A stretch of DNA of 64,000 nt from Noviluteimonas caseinilytica (GCF_018406605.1 NZ_AP024545.1:1860001-1924000); one strand, 5' to 3'; shown: positions 23,989 to 33,687, numbered from the stretch's first letter. Notes: generated by a model from the letters alone, not told the origin. A program made the numbers and translations.

Positions 23989-26900
23989 ATGGCGAACCAA
24001 GCAATCGCAAGGCGCTTCAAGCGCAGCACGCTCGCGGCCGCACTCGGCCTGTGCTTCATCGGCGGAGTGCAGGCACAGACCAACACGGCCGGCGCCGTGG
24101 GTGGCCAGGCCACGGCCGGCGACAGCATCACCATCGCCAACCCCGCGACGGGGTTCTCGCGCACCATCACCGTCGGCTCCGACGGCACCTACCGTTTCGC
24201 GCAGTTGCCCATCGGCCAGTACACCGTCACGCGCAACGGCGGCACGCCGCGCAACGTCACCGTCAACGTCGGTACCTCGGCGAACGTCGACTTCGTCTCC
24301 AGCGCCGCCACCGGCGCGCAGGACCTGGGCACCGTCACCGTCGTCGGCAACGCGGTGAATCCCATCGACGTGGCCTCGGTGGAATCGACCACCATCCTCA
24401 CTGCGGAACAGATCGCGAAGATCCCGGTCCCGCGCGACACCACCAGCGTCGCGCTGCTCGCGCCCGGCACGGTGCGCGGCGACGCGGCCTTCGGCAACCT
24501 CGCGTCGTTCGGCGGCGCGTCGGTCGCTGAGAACGCGTACTTCATCAACGGCTTCAACATCACCAACTCGTTCCGCAACCTCAACTTCGCGCAGGTGCCG
24601 TTCGAGGCCATCGCCGAACAGCAGATCAAGACCGGCGGCTACGGCGCCGAGTTCGGCCGTTCGCTCGGCGGCGTGGTCAACCAGATCACCAAGCGCGGCA
24701 CGAACGATTTCCACGCGGGCGGCAACGTGTTCTGGGCGCCCGACAGCCTGCGCTCGGAGGTCAAGAGCGCCTACCTCGCCAACCCGCTCACGCCGGGCGC
24801 GTTCGGTTCGTTGCGTTCGGACAACCACGAGGATTCGTTCGAAGAGTGGCGCGCGAACGTCTGGGCCAGCGGCGCGCTGATCAAGGATCGCCTGTTCGCG
24901 TACGGCCTGCTGTCGTACGGCCACCAGGACGCGGACACCTGGGGCAACGTGACGTCGACGCAGAACAGCAGCGACAGCATCAAGATCCCGACCTGGCTGC
25001 TGAAGCTGGACTGGAACATCACCGACAGCCACATCCTCGAGTTCACCGCGTTCTCGGACAAGATCAAGACCGACAGCGACGTCTACGCCAACCGTCCCGG
25101 CGTGGTCGAGCGCCTCAACCTGATCGGCACCGACTTCCGCGAGCAGGGTGGCGACAACTACATCCTCAAGTACACCGGCTACCTCACCGACAGCTTCACG
25201 CTGTCGGCGCTGGCCGGCTACGGCAAGTTCGCGCGCAGCCAGCACCTGCGCACGGCGGCCGGGCTGCCGGTGGAGTACACCGGCGACATCAACAGCATCG
25301 CCACCGGTTGCCCGCTGATCACCGACGCGCGCCCCGAATACCGCCGCAACATCACCGGCGTGTATTCGAGCACCTGCAACATCACGGGCAGTTCCGCCAC
25401 CGGCGGCACGATCGAGCGCACCGACTCGGGCGATACGCGCAAGCAGTTCCGCCTCGACGCCGAATGGCAACTGGGCGACCACCTGCTGCGCTTCGGCTAC
25501 GACCGCGACGACTTCACCTCGAAGGCGGGCGTGGCGTTCGAAGGCGGCTTCCAGTGGCGCTACACGACGACCGATCCGGACGGCATCGAGAACACGGGCG
25601 ACGAGTTCGACATCGTGCGCCAACAGTTCTTCCAGCAGGGCGCGACGGTCGAGGTGAAGCAGCACGCGTACTACATCCAGGACAGCTGGAACGTCACGGA
25701 CAACTTCATCGCCTACCTCGGCGGACGTTGGGACACGTTCGAGAACCTCAACGGCGCCGGCGAAAGCTACGTCAAGATCAACAACCAGTTCGGCCCGCGC
25801 CTGGGCTTCTCGTGGGATGTGTTCGGCGACTCGACGTTCAAGGTGTTCGGCAACGCCGGCCGCTACGCGTTGCCGCTCACGCCCAGCGTCGCCGTGCGCG
25901 GCGCGAGCGCATCGCTCTTCAGCCGCGAGCTGTTCGACTTCGACCAGACGGTGGATCCGGTCACCGGCGCACCGATCAACCCGGTGGCGCAGCCTGGTAC
26001 GTTCCGCTACCTCAACAGCGAAGACGGCCGCGGCAAGAACCCGCTGACGATCGCCTCGCAGAACCTCGATCCGATGTACCAGGACGAGTACATCCTGGGC
26101 TTCCAGAAAGCCATCAACGAGCACTTCTCGCTCGGCGTGCGCGGCATCTTCCGCGACCTGAAGCAGGCGATCGACGACAACTGCGACTACACCGCGATCT
26201 ACGAGCAGGCGGTGGCGCAGGGACTCACGCCGCTGCTGCCGAACCCCGGCTTCCCGTATTGCCGCATGTTCAACCCGGGCAAGGACGCGGTGTTCGTCAC
26301 CGACGTGGAAGGCGACGGCGTGCTGCGCACGTACAACGTGCCGGGCGCGCGGTTGTCGCCGCAGGCCAAGCGCACGTATTCGGCGATCGAGTTCTTCGCC
26401 GACGGCAACTGGGACAAGTTCTTCCTGCAGGGGTCGTACACCTACGCCAAGAGCAAGGGCAACACCGAAGGCGGCGTGAAGTCCGACATCGGGCAGAACG
26501 ACACCAGCGTGACGCAGGACTTCGACTACCTCGAACTGACGACCGATACGTACGGCTACCTGCCGAACGATCGTCGCCACACGCTGAAGCTGTTCGGCAA
26601 CTACCAGTTCACGGACGAGTGGTCGGTGGGTGCGAACCTGCTCGTGCAGTCGGGCCGTCCGCTCAACTGCATCGGCGTGCTCGATCGCGATCCCACGCGC
26701 GCGCCGGGCGCACCGCCGAACGTCGATACGTACGATCCGCATCCGTACGACGCGGCGTTCATGCGCTGCAACAACCTGCCGGTGCCACGCGGTACGCGCG
26801 GCCGCCTGCCCTGGACGACGAACATCGACCTCAACCTGGCCTACAAGCCGGGCTGGGCGCCTGGCCTGCAGCTCAAGATGGACGTCTTCAACGTCATGAA

Positions 26901-27033
26901 CTCGCAGAAGGTGACGTCGGTGATCGAACAGGCCGAAGTGCCCGAGTCGGGCCTGCCCTCGGAGCTCTACCTGCTGCCCGCCAGCTTCCAGGCACCGCGG
27001 ACGGTGCGCTTCATGGTGCAGTACGACTTCTGA
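23989..27033 (+). CDS. TonB-dependent receptor 2
   Basis: A 1014-residue paralogue of receptor 1, closer to receptor 3. The signal peptide ends GGVQA (cleavage after residue 29). The carboxypeptidase-regulatory-like domain (about 33-100) has GDSITIANPATGFSRTITVG and YRFAQLPIGQYTVTRNGG. The TonB-box region is LGTVTVVG, and the plug carries EQQIKTGGYGAEFGRSLGGV. The barrel ends TVRFMVQYDF. Long stretches are nearly identical to receptor 3 (DKFFLQGSYTYAKSKGNTEG, YGYLPNDRRHTLKLFGNY), whereas the segments between about residues 250 and 280, 410 and 480 and 640 and 690, expected to be surface loops, differ. GGAGGG before the ATG is a strong ribosome-binding site. Substrate unknown. Confidence 0.93.
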   Translation: MANQAIARRFKRSTLAAALGLCFIGGVQAQTNTAGAVGGQATAGDSITIANPATGFSRTITVGSDGTYRFAQLPIGQYTVTRNGGTPRNVTVNVGTSANVDFVSSAATGAQDLGTVTVVGNAVNPIDVASVESTTILTAEQIAKIPVPRDTTSVALLAPGTVRGDAAFGNLASFGGASVAENAYFINGFNITNSFRNLNFAQVPFEAIAEQQIKTGGYGAEFGRSLGGVVNQITKRGTNDFHAGGNVFWAPDSLRSEVKSAYLANPLTPGAFGSLRSDNHEDSFEEWRANVWASGALIKDRLFAYGLLSYGHQDADTWGNVTSTQNSSDSIKIPTWLLKLDWNITDSHILEFTAFSDKIKTDSDVYANRPGVVERLNLIGTDFREQGGDNYILKYTGYLTDSFTLSALAGYGKFARSQHLRTAAGLPVEYTGDINSIATGCPLITDARPEYRRNITGVYSSTCNITGSSATGGTIERTDSGDTRKQFRLDAEWQLGDHLLRFGYDRDDFTSKAGVAFEGGFQWRYTTTDPDGIENTGDEFDIVRQQFFQQGATVEVKQHAYYIQDSWNVTDNFIAYLGGRWDTFENLNGAGESYVKINNQFGPRLGFSWDVFGDSTFKVFGNAGRYALPLTPSVAVRGASASLFSRELFDFDQTVDPVTGAPINPVAQPGTFRYLNSEDGRGKNPLTIASQNLDPMYQDEYILGFQKAINEHFSLGVRGIFRDLKQAIDDNCDYTAIYEQAVAQGLTPLLPNPGFPYCRMFNPGKDAVFVTDVEGDGVLRTYNVPGARLSPQAKRTYSAIEFFADGNWDKFFLQGSYTYAKSKGNTEGGVKSDIGQNDTSVTQDFDYLELTTDTYGYLPNDRRHTLKLFGNYQFTDEWSVGANLLVQSGRPLNCIGVLDRDPTRAPGAPPNVDTYDPHPYDAAFMRCNNLPVPRGTRGRLPWTTNIDLNLAYKPGWAPGLQLKMDVFNVMNSQKVTSVIEQAEVPESGLPSELYLLPASFQAPRTVRFMVQYDF

Positions 27034-27060
27034 GCGATCCGACGAACGGAGTTGGGAAAA

Positions 27061-27090
27061 GATGGCCGCCGCGAGGCGGCCATCTTCTTT
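27061..27090 (+). terminator. Terminator of TonB receptor 2
   Basis: GATGGCCGCC (27061-27070) and GGCGGCCATC (27075-27084) with loop GCGA, followed by TTCTTT. Confidence 0.85.
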
Positions 27091-27229
27091 AATGCGGCCA
27101 TCACGGCCAATTAACGCTTCCTTCCGATGAAAAATTCCCCCGGATGCGGTTGCGTTCCCTTGGGGATCAACAAGTTAGCAATTCCGCAATGCAGCACGGA
27201 TTTCTCTGCATTAAACGCGGATCAGGTAC

Positions 27230-27295
27230 TTGTTAAGGATTTGTTCTATCTCTATAGTCGGCCAGTCGAGCCTTCTGGCTGTGACGTACGCGTAC
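27230..27295 (+). promoter_or_regulatory. Promoter and leader elements of TonB receptor 3
   Basis: TTGTTA (27230-27235) and TATAGT (27253-27258) with the ideal 17-base spacing. The leader has GGCTGTGAC (27277-27285), as in receptor 1, directly followed by the palindrome GTACGCGTAC (27286-27295). The remainder of the 302-base gap 27034-27335 holds the receptor-2 terminator and comparatively AT-rich sequence in which I see no gene. Confidence 0.72.
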
Positions 27296-27335
27296 TCATT
27301 CGATCCACAAAATTCCCTATGGGGGGTTCTACTCA

Positions 27336-30300
27336 ATGGCTTCCATGTCCAATGGCTTGAAGCGAAGCGCGCTGACCGTTGCCCTCGGTCTGTGCTTCGT
27401 TGGCGGCGTCTCGGCCCAGACCAACACCGCGGGTTCGGTGTCCGGTTCGGCGGCTGCGGGCGACACCATCACCGTCACCAATCCGTCCACCGGCTTCTCG
27501 CGCACGATCACGGTCGGCGCCGACGGCCAGTACCGCTTCTCCTCGCTGCCGATCGGTCAGTACACCGTGACCCGTAACGGCGGCAGCCCGCGCACCGCCA
27601 ACGTCAGCGTCGGCACGTCCGCGAACGTCGACTTCGTCTCGTCCGCTGCCACCGGCACGCAGGACCTCGGCACCGTCGAAGTCATCGGCTCCGGCGCGGT
27701 CAACCCGATCGACGTCTCGTCGGTCGAGTCCACCACCATCCTGACCTCCGAGCAGATCGCGAAGATCCCGGTCGCCCGCGACACCACCAGCGTCGCGCTG
27801 CTGGCCCCGGGTACCGTCCGCGGCGACGCGGCGTTCGGCAACCTGGCTTCGTTCGGCGGTTCGTCCGTCGCCGAAAACCAGTACTACGTCAACGGCTTCA
27901 ACATCACCAACTCGTTCCGCAGCCTGAACTTCTCGAACGTTCCGTTCGAAGCGATCCAGGAACAGCAGATCAAGACCGGTGGTTACGGCGCCGAATTCGG
28001 CCGTTCGCTCGGTGGCGTGGTCAACCAGATCACCAAGCGCGGTACGAACGACTTCCACGCCGGCGGCAGCATCTTCTACACGCCCGAATCGCTGACCGAA
28101 GACGTCAAGAACACCTATTACTCCAACCCGCTCGCGTGCGGTTCCAACGGCCTTGGCTGCTCGATCGGTCGCCTGCGCCAGGACAACACGCGTGACTCGG
28201 CGTGGAACGCCGTCGCCTCCGTGTGGGCCAGCGGTGCGCTGATCAAGGACAAGCTGTTCGCCTACGGCCTCGTGTCCTTCCGCCGCCAGGAAGCCGACAC
28301 CTGGGGCAGCGTGGTCGCCAACACCAACACCAGCGCCACGACGGACACCCCGGCCTGGTTGTTGAAGATGGACTGGAACATCACGGATGCGCACATCCTT
28401 GAGTTCACCGCGTTCTCCGACAAGCAGGAAACCGACACCGACGTGTACCGCAACACGGTGTACACGAACGTGGCCGACCAGCGCATCGGCAACCTCGATC
28501 GCCTGAACCTGATCGGCACGAACTTCACCGAGCAGGGCGGCGACAACTACGTCCTGAAGTACACCGGCTACCTGACCGACAACTTCACCCTGTCGGCCCT
28601 CGCCGGCCACGGTGTGTTCTCGCGCGCGCAGCACCTGCGTACGGCGGCCGGCCAGGAAGTGTCCTACGGCGGCAACCTCGCCGTTCCGGCCTCGGGCTGC
28701 CCGGTCATCGTCGACGCGCGTCCGGCCCTGCGCCAGTCGCAGACCGGCACGATCACCAGCTCGTGCAACATCACCGGCGCCGCGATCTCGCGTTCGGACT
28801 CCGAAGACACCCGCGACCAGTACCGCATCGACGCCGAATGGCAGCTGGGCGACCACCTGCTCCGCTTCGGTTACGACGTGGACAACTTCGAGTCCGTGGC
28901 CGGTACGTCGACCGAAGGTGGTCGTACGTGGCGCTACTCGACGCTCGCTTCGGGCCAGGACATCGTCCGTGAGCAGATCGTCAACCAGGGCTCGACCAAC
29001 GCCGTCGACCAGACCGCGTTCTACATCCAGGACTCCTGGAACGTCACCGACAACTTCATCGCCTACCTCGGCGCCCGCTGGGATACGTTCGAGAACAAGA
29101 ACGGCTTCGGCGAGACCTACGTCAAGATCGACAACCAGTTCGGTCCGCGCCTGGGCTTCTCGTGGGACGTCAACGGCGACTCGACGTTCAAGGTGTTCGG
29201 TAACGCCGGTCGCTACGCGCTGCCGCTGACCTCCGACGTCGCCACCCGCGGCGCCTCGGCTTCGGTCTTCACCCGCCAGAACTTCAACTTCACGAGCATC
29301 GATCCGGTCACGGGCGCCCCGCAGGGCCTGACGGCGCGCGGCCCGCTGACGTTCATCAACGGCGAGTTCGGCTCGGCGAAGACGGCGCAGACGATCGCGT
29401 CGCAGAACCTCGACCCGATGTACCAGGACGAGTACATCCTGGGCATGCAGATGGCGCTCAACGAGCACTTCTCGCTCGGCGTTCGCGGCATCTTCCGTGA
29501 CCTGAAGGCGGCCATCGACGACAACTGCGACTACTCGCCGATCTACAACGCGGCCGTGGCGCAGGGCCTGTCCCCGGTCATCCCGAACCCGGGCTTCCCG
29601 TACTGCCGCATCTTCAACCCGGGCTCCGACGCGGTTTACATCACCGACGTTGAAGGCGACGGCATCCTGCGTTCGTTCACGATCCCCGGCGACCAGCTGT
29701 CGCCGAAGGCCAAGCGTACGTACTCGGCGATGGAGTTCTTCTTCGACGGCAACTGGGACAAGTTCTTCCTCCAGGGTTCGTACACCTACGCCAAGTCGAA
29801 GGGCAACACCGAAGGCGGCGTGAAGTCCGACATCGGCCAGCAGAACACCAACACCACGCAGGACTTCGACTACAAGGAACTGACGGTCGACACGTACGGC
29901 TACCTGCCGAACGATCGCCGCCACACCTTGAAGCTGTTCGGCAACTACGAGATCACCGACCAGTGGTCCGTGGGCGCGAACCTGCTGGTGCAGTCGGGCC
30001 GTCCGCTCAACTGCTTCGGTACGCTCGACCTGAACCCGCTGCCGCCGGTCCTCGTTCCGGCCACGCCGGCGACCCCGTCGGCCGACGGCCAGAACGTGCA
30101 GACGCCGAACTTCACGCCGCACCCGTACGGCTCGTCGTTCATGCGTTGCGGCACGACGTTCCGCGGTGGCACGGTCGACAACACCGTCGTCCGTCGCCCG
30201 CGTGGTACGGCTGGTCGCCTGCCGTGGACCACCAACCTCGACCTCAACGTTGCATGGCGTCCGGCGTTCGCCGAAGGCCTGCAGTTCAAGGTCGACGTGT

Positions 30301-30446
30301 TCAACGTGATGAACTCGCAGAAGGTCACCTCGGTCATCGAGACCGCGGAAGACCCGACCACGGGCCTGCCGGCCGACAACTACCTGTTGCCGGCTTCGTT
30401 CCAGGCGCCGCGTTCGCTGCGCTTCATGGTCCAGTACGACTTCTAA
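27336..30446 (+). CDS. TonB-dependent receptor 3
   Basis: A 1036-residue paralogue of receptors 1 and 2. The signal peptide is LKRSALTVALGLCFVGGVSA (residues 8-27), then the carboxypeptidase-regulatory-like domain (about 30-95), TonB-box-like LGTVEVIG, plug with QQIKTGGYGAEFGRSLGGVV, and barrel ending SLRFMVQYDF. Codon choice differs visibly from receptor 2: more GGT, CGT, GTT and TCC codons in otherwise identical protein stretches, as in highly expressed genes. Together with the ideal promoter and strong terminator this suggests an abundant protein. GGGGGGTT precedes the ATG at 27336. The first codons, ATGGCTTCCA, match receptor 1. The two sulfotransferase genes follow. Confidence 0.93.
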   Translation: MASMSNGLKRSALTVALGLCFVGGVSAQTNTAGSVSGSAAAGDTITVTNPSTGFSRTITVGADGQYRFSSLPIGQYTVTRNGGSPRTANVSVGTSANVDFVSSAATGTQDLGTVEVIGSGAVNPIDVSSVESTTILTSEQIAKIPVARDTTSVALLAPGTVRGDAAFGNLASFGGSSVAENQYYVNGFNITNSFRSLNFSNVPFEAIQEQQIKTGGYGAEFGRSLGGVVNQITKRGTNDFHAGGSIFYTPESLTEDVKNTYYSNPLACGSNGLGCSIGRLRQDNTRDSAWNAVASVWASGALIKDKLFAYGLVSFRRQEADTWGSVVANTNTSATTDTPAWLLKMDWNITDAHILEFTAFSDKQETDTDVYRNTVYTNVADQRIGNLDRLNLIGTNFTEQGGDNYVLKYTGYLTDNFTLSALAGHGVFSRAQHLRTAAGQEVSYGGNLAVPASGCPVIVDARPALRQSQTGTITSSCNITGAAISRSDSEDTRDQYRIDAEWQLGDHLLRFGYDVDNFESVAGTSTEGGRTWRYSTLASGQDIVREQIVNQGSTNAVDQTAFYIQDSWNVTDNFIAYLGARWDTFENKNGFGETYVKIDNQFGPRLGFSWDVNGDSTFKVFGNAGRYALPLTSDVATRGASASVFTRQNFNFTSIDPVTGAPQGLTARGPLTFINGEFGSAKTAQTIASQNLDPMYQDEYILGMQMALNEHFSLGVRGIFRDLKAAIDDNCDYSPIYNAAVAQGLSPVIPNPGFPYCRIFNPGSDAVYITDVEGDGILRSFTIPGDQLSPKAKRTYSAMEFFFDGNWDKFFLQGSYTYAKSKGNTEGGVKSDIGQQNTNTTQDFDYKELTVDTYGYLPNDRRHTLKLFGNYEITDQWSVGANLLVQSGRPLNCFGTLDLNPLPPVLVPATPATPSADGQNVQTPNFTPHPYGSSFMRCGTTFRGGTVDNTVVRRPRGTAGRLPWTTNLDLNVAWRPAFAEGLQFKVDVFNVMNSQKVTSVIETAEDPTTGLPADNYLLPASFQAPRSLRFMVQYDF

Positions 30447-30472
30447 GCAACACCGAAGTCGCGTGACAGATC

Positions 30473-30505
30473 GACGGCCGCCCCTCGGGGCGGCCGTCTT
30501 TTTTT
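30473..30505 (+). terminator. Terminator of TonB receptor 3
   Basis: GACGGCCGCCCC (30473-30484) and GGGGCGGCCGTC (30487-30498) form a 12-base stem around TC, followed by seven T's. The sulfotransferases downstream would need read-through or their own promoter, which I could not locate with confidence. Confidence 0.92.
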
Positions 30506-30568
30506 GCGCGCTTGGAACCCGCTGCGCTCGGCTATGCTGGCGCCCCCTTTCGCGGCACGGGCTGGCGG

Positions 30569-32131
30569 ATGCAGCAGGAACTGGAGCGCCGATGGCAGCG
30601 CGCGCAGGCCGACGAGGCCCGCGGCGACCTGGCCGCCGCGCGCGCGGAATACACCGGGATCCTCGCGATCGCGCCGCGCCAGCCGATGGTGCGCCTGCGC
30701 CTGTCCGACATCGCCGAACGCGAAGGCCGCTATCGCGATGCACGCGACGAGGCCATCGCCGCCGCCCAACTGGTCCGCGACACGCGTCGCTTCGAACTGC
30801 TGCCGTTCGCCACGCTGCGCCTGCTCGGGTTCGACGAACGCGACCTGGTGCGTGACCTCATCCTCGGCGCCGACTGGTCGCAGCCTGCCGTGCTCGCGCA
30901 ATCGGCCGTGCTCTCGCAACACCTGTGGCTGGTGGAAGACGCCGATTCGGCGCTCCGCCTGCTCGCCGCGGCGATGCCGCGCACGCAGCCGCATCCGTTG
31001 CTGCATTACTCGCGCGCCAATGCGTTGCGCCATGCCGGCCGTCTCGATGAAGCCACGGCGGAGTTCGAGCGCACGCTCGCCTTGTCGCCCGACGATCCCT
31101 ACGCGCACTGGTCGCTGGCCTACCACGCGAAGGCCGTGCCGCCCGGCAGCCGCGTCGCGCGCGTGCGCAAGGCGCTCGGGCACGCACGCGAGCCCTTCGC
31201 GCAGGCCAACCTCCAGTACGCCCTGTTCAAGGAACTCGACGACGCCGGCGACACCGACGCGGCGTGGGAGGCATTGACCGCCGGCGCGCGCGCGATGCGT
31301 GGCCTGCTGCAGTACGACGATGCTCGGGATGCCGCCGGCATCGCCGCGCTGCAGACCCTCGAGGCGGTGCCTGCGCCGGCATCGGAAGCCGCCACGCGCA
31401 CGCCGATCTTCATCGTCGGCATGCCGCGCACCGGCACCACGGTGCTCGAACGCATCCTCGGCAACCACAGCCACGTGGCGAGCGCGGGCGAACTCAATGC
31501 GTTCCAGCATGCGTTGTCCGTCGCCGCGGACCGCTTCGTCGCCACGCCGCAAACGCGCGAAGACGTTGAGGCGTTGCGCACGATCGACTTCGACGTCGCC
31601 GGCGCCGAGTACCTGCGTCGCACGCAACGCCTCTACGGCGAACGCACGCACCTGGTCGACAAGAACCCGCTGAACGTCTTCAACGCCGCTTGGATCGCAC
31701 GGGCGTTGCCGCAGGCGCGCATCGTGTGCCTGGTGCGCGATCCGATGGACGCGTGCTTCTCCAACCTAAAGGAACTGTTCTCCGGCGACACCTACGGCTA
31801 CAGCTACGACCTGCGCGAACTGGCGGCCCATGCGCTGCGGTTCCGCGCGCTCGTCGCGCACTGGGAGCGCACGTTGCCGGGCCGCTTCCTGGCGGTGCCG
31901 TACGAAGCGCTGGTGGCGGAGCCGGACGCGACGAGCGCCGCGGTGCTGCGCTTCTGCGGACTGGATGCGGAAGACGGCGTCGCCGACATCACGCGCAACA
32001 CCACGACGTCCTCGACCGCCAGCAGTTCGCAGGTGCGCGAGCCGATCCACGCGCGCGGCATCGGCGCGTGGCGACGCTACGAACGCCAGCTGGCCCCGCT
32101 GGCCGATGCGCTGGGCGAGGGCAGGGCATGA
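30569..32131 (+). CDS. TPR-sulfotransferase 1
   Basis: A 520-residue cytosolic-looking protein. The first 260 residues are TPR-like helical repeats (AQADEARGDLAAARAEYTGI; ALRHAGRLDEATAEFERTLA). The C-terminal sulfotransferase domain has the 5'-phosphosulfate loop IFIVGMPRTGTTVLERIL (Arg287-Thr291 region) and the 3'-phosphate motif ARIVCLVRDPMDACFSNLKE (Arg390, Ser398). It also has the family's HLVDKNPLN. This is the Sulfotransfer_3 type that includes tyrosylprotein sulfotransferases, so a protein acceptor bound by the TPR repeats is possible but not shown. The ATG at 30569 is chosen because the longer frame begins in the receptor-3 terminator. The stop overlaps the next start (ATGA). Confidence 0.88.
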   Translation: MQQELERRWQRAQADEARGDLAAARAEYTGILAIAPRQPMVRLRLSDIAEREGRYRDARDEAIAAAQLVRDTRRFELLPFATLRLLGFDERDLVRDLILGADWSQPAVLAQSAVLSQHLWLVEDADSALRLLAAAMPRTQPHPLLHYSRANALRHAGRLDEATAEFERTLALSPDDPYAHWSLAYHAKAVPPGSRVARVRKALGHAREPFAQANLQYALFKELDDAGDTDAAWEALTAGARAMRGLLQYDDARDAAGIAALQTLEAVPAPASEAATRTPIFIVGMPRTGTTVLERILGNHSHVASAGELNAFQHALSVAADRFVATPQTREDVEALRTIDFDVAGAEYLRRTQRLYGERTHLVDKNPLNVFNAAWIARALPQARIVCLVRDPMDACFSNLKELFSGDTYGYSYDLRELAAHALRFRALVAHWERTLPGRFLAVPYEALVAEPDATSAAVLRFCGLDAEDGVADITRNTTTSSTASSSQVREPIHARGIGAWRRYERQLAPLADALGEGRA

Positions 32132-33687
32132 GCGCGAACCTCCAGGCCGATCCGCTCTGGCGGCAGGCGGAACTGCACGCCAGCCGGCGCGAATGGCCGC
32201 AGGCGATCGCGCACTTCGAAGCGTTGCTCGCGCGTGCGCCCAACGATGCGCGCGTGCTCGTGCAACTGTCGTACGTCGAATCGCTCGCCGGCCACTATCG
32301 CGCCGCGCGCGCGTACGCGCTGCGTGCGAACGACGCCGGGCCGCGTGATCCTGCGATCGTGCGCGAACTGGTCGCGCGCCTGCGCACCTTCAATGCGGCC
32401 CAGGCCCTGCATGCCTGCGTGCAGCGCCTCGGCCCCGCGGACCGCGTGCCGATCCCGCTGCTGCTCGCGTGCGCGGCGCAGTACAGCTACCTCAACGAAC
32501 AGGAGCGCGCGCTTGCGCTACTGGACGAAGCGAAGCGCGGCGATCCCGACTTCCCGCCCACGCTGCTCGCGCGATCGCAGGTGCTGATGTACCTGGGCCG
32601 GTTCGACGAAGCGCAGGCCGACGCATTGCGCGGAACGCAGCGCGCGCCGGAAATCCCGCAGGGGTGGTGGCTGCTCTCGCGCCTGCGCAAGCAGACGCCG
32701 GACGACAACTGCGTCGATCCGATCCGCCGCGAGCTGCGGCATCCCGCGCGCAAGCCGGCGGAGATCGCCACGCTCGCCGAAGCGCTGCACAAGACGCTCG
32801 ACGACCTCGGCGACCACGCCGGCGCCTGGGCCGCGCTCGAACAGATGTGCAAGGCCAAGCGCGCCACGCTCGACTATCGCGCGCAGGACTCGCGCGACCT
32901 CGTCGATGCGCTCATCGCCATGCCGGCCTCGCCGTGGCCGCTCGATGTGCAGGCGCAAGGCCGCACGCCGATCTTCATCGTCGGCATGCATCGCTCGGGC
33001 ACCACGCTGCTCGAGCATCTGCTGGACGGCCATCCGGAGGTACGCGGCGTCGGCGAGCTGTACGACTTCACCAGCCAGATGCGCTACGCCACCGACCACC
33101 ATTGCCGCGGCGTCATCGATCGCACGATCGTCGAGCGCGCGCCGGGCACGGCGTTCGAAAGCGTCGGCGCCGGCTACCTGCGCGAGATGGAATGGCGGTT
33201 GGGCACGGAGCGCTGCTTCACCGACAAGCTGCCGTCCAACTTCCTCAACATCGGCTTCATCTGCCGCGCGTTGCCGCACGCGCGCATCCTGCACATGGTG
33301 CGGGACCCGATGGAGACGTGTTTTTCGAACCTGCGCGAATTGTTCTCCGACGCCAACCCGTATTCGTACGACCAGCGCGAGCTCGCGGACTTCCACCACC
33401 AGTACCGGCGCCTCATGGCGCATTGGCACGCCGCGCATCCCGGCCGGATCTGCGACGTCGACTACGCGCGCCTGACGCGCGAGCCCGATGCGGTGCTGCG
33501 CGAAGTGACGGCGTTCTGCGGACTGGAGTTCGATCCGGGGATGCTGGCGCTCGGCCAGCGCAAGCGCGGCGTGGCCACCGCGAGCGCGGTGCAGGTGCGA
33601 CAGAAAGTCGAAGCGCGCGAGGTGCCGAAATGGGCGCCGTATGCGCAGTGGCTGGGACCGTTGCGGGAAGCGCTCGCCGTCGGATGA
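32128..33687 (+). CDS. TPR-sulfotransferase 2
   Basis: A 519-residue paralogue of the preceding gene, translationally coupled to it by ATGA at 32128-32131. TPR-like repeats fill the first 260 residues (AIAHFEALLARAPNDARVLV; ALALLDEAKRGDPDFPPTLL). The sulfotransferase motifs are IFIVGMHRSGTTLLEHLL (about 282-299) and ARILHMVRDPMETCFSNLRE, with CFTDKLPSNF between them. Both PAPS-binding motifs are intact, so both copies should be active. Divergence of the TPR part suggests different acceptors. It ends 21 bases from a convergent outer-membrane protein gene. Confidence 0.88.
   Translation: MSANLQADPLWRQAELHASRREWPQAIAHFEALLARAPNDARVLVQLSYVESLAGHYRAARAYALRANDAGPRDPAIVRELVARLRTFNAAQALHACVQRLGPADRVPIPLLLACAAQYSYLNEQERALALLDEAKRGDPDFPPTLLARSQVLMYLGRFDEAQADALRGTQRAPEIPQGWWLLSRLRKQTPDDNCVDPIRRELRHPARKPAEIATLAEALHKTLDDLGDHAGAWAALEQMCKAKRATLDYRAQDSRDLVDALIAMPASPWPLDVQAQGRTPIFIVGMHRSGTTLLEHLLDGHPEVRGVGELYDFTSQMRYATDHHCRGVIDRTIVERAPGTAFESVGAGYLREMEWRLGTERCFTDKLPSNFLNIGFICRALPHARILHMVRDPMETCFSNLRELFSDANPYSYDQRELADFHHQYRRLMAHWHAAHPGRICDVDYARLTREPDAVLREVTAFCGLEFDPGMLALGQRKRGVATASAVQVRQKVEAREVPKWAPYAQWLGPLREALAVG

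Noticed and set aside
23989..30446. Receptors 2 and 3 as a recent recombination or assembly artefact
   Set aside because: They differ throughout in codon use, have different promoters, leaders and terminators and different loop lengths, so they are genuine separate genes.
27333..30743. Minus-strand open frame of about 1136 codons opposite TonB receptor 3
   Set aside because: Same reason; it mirrors the receptor codons across the whole gene and has no start signal.
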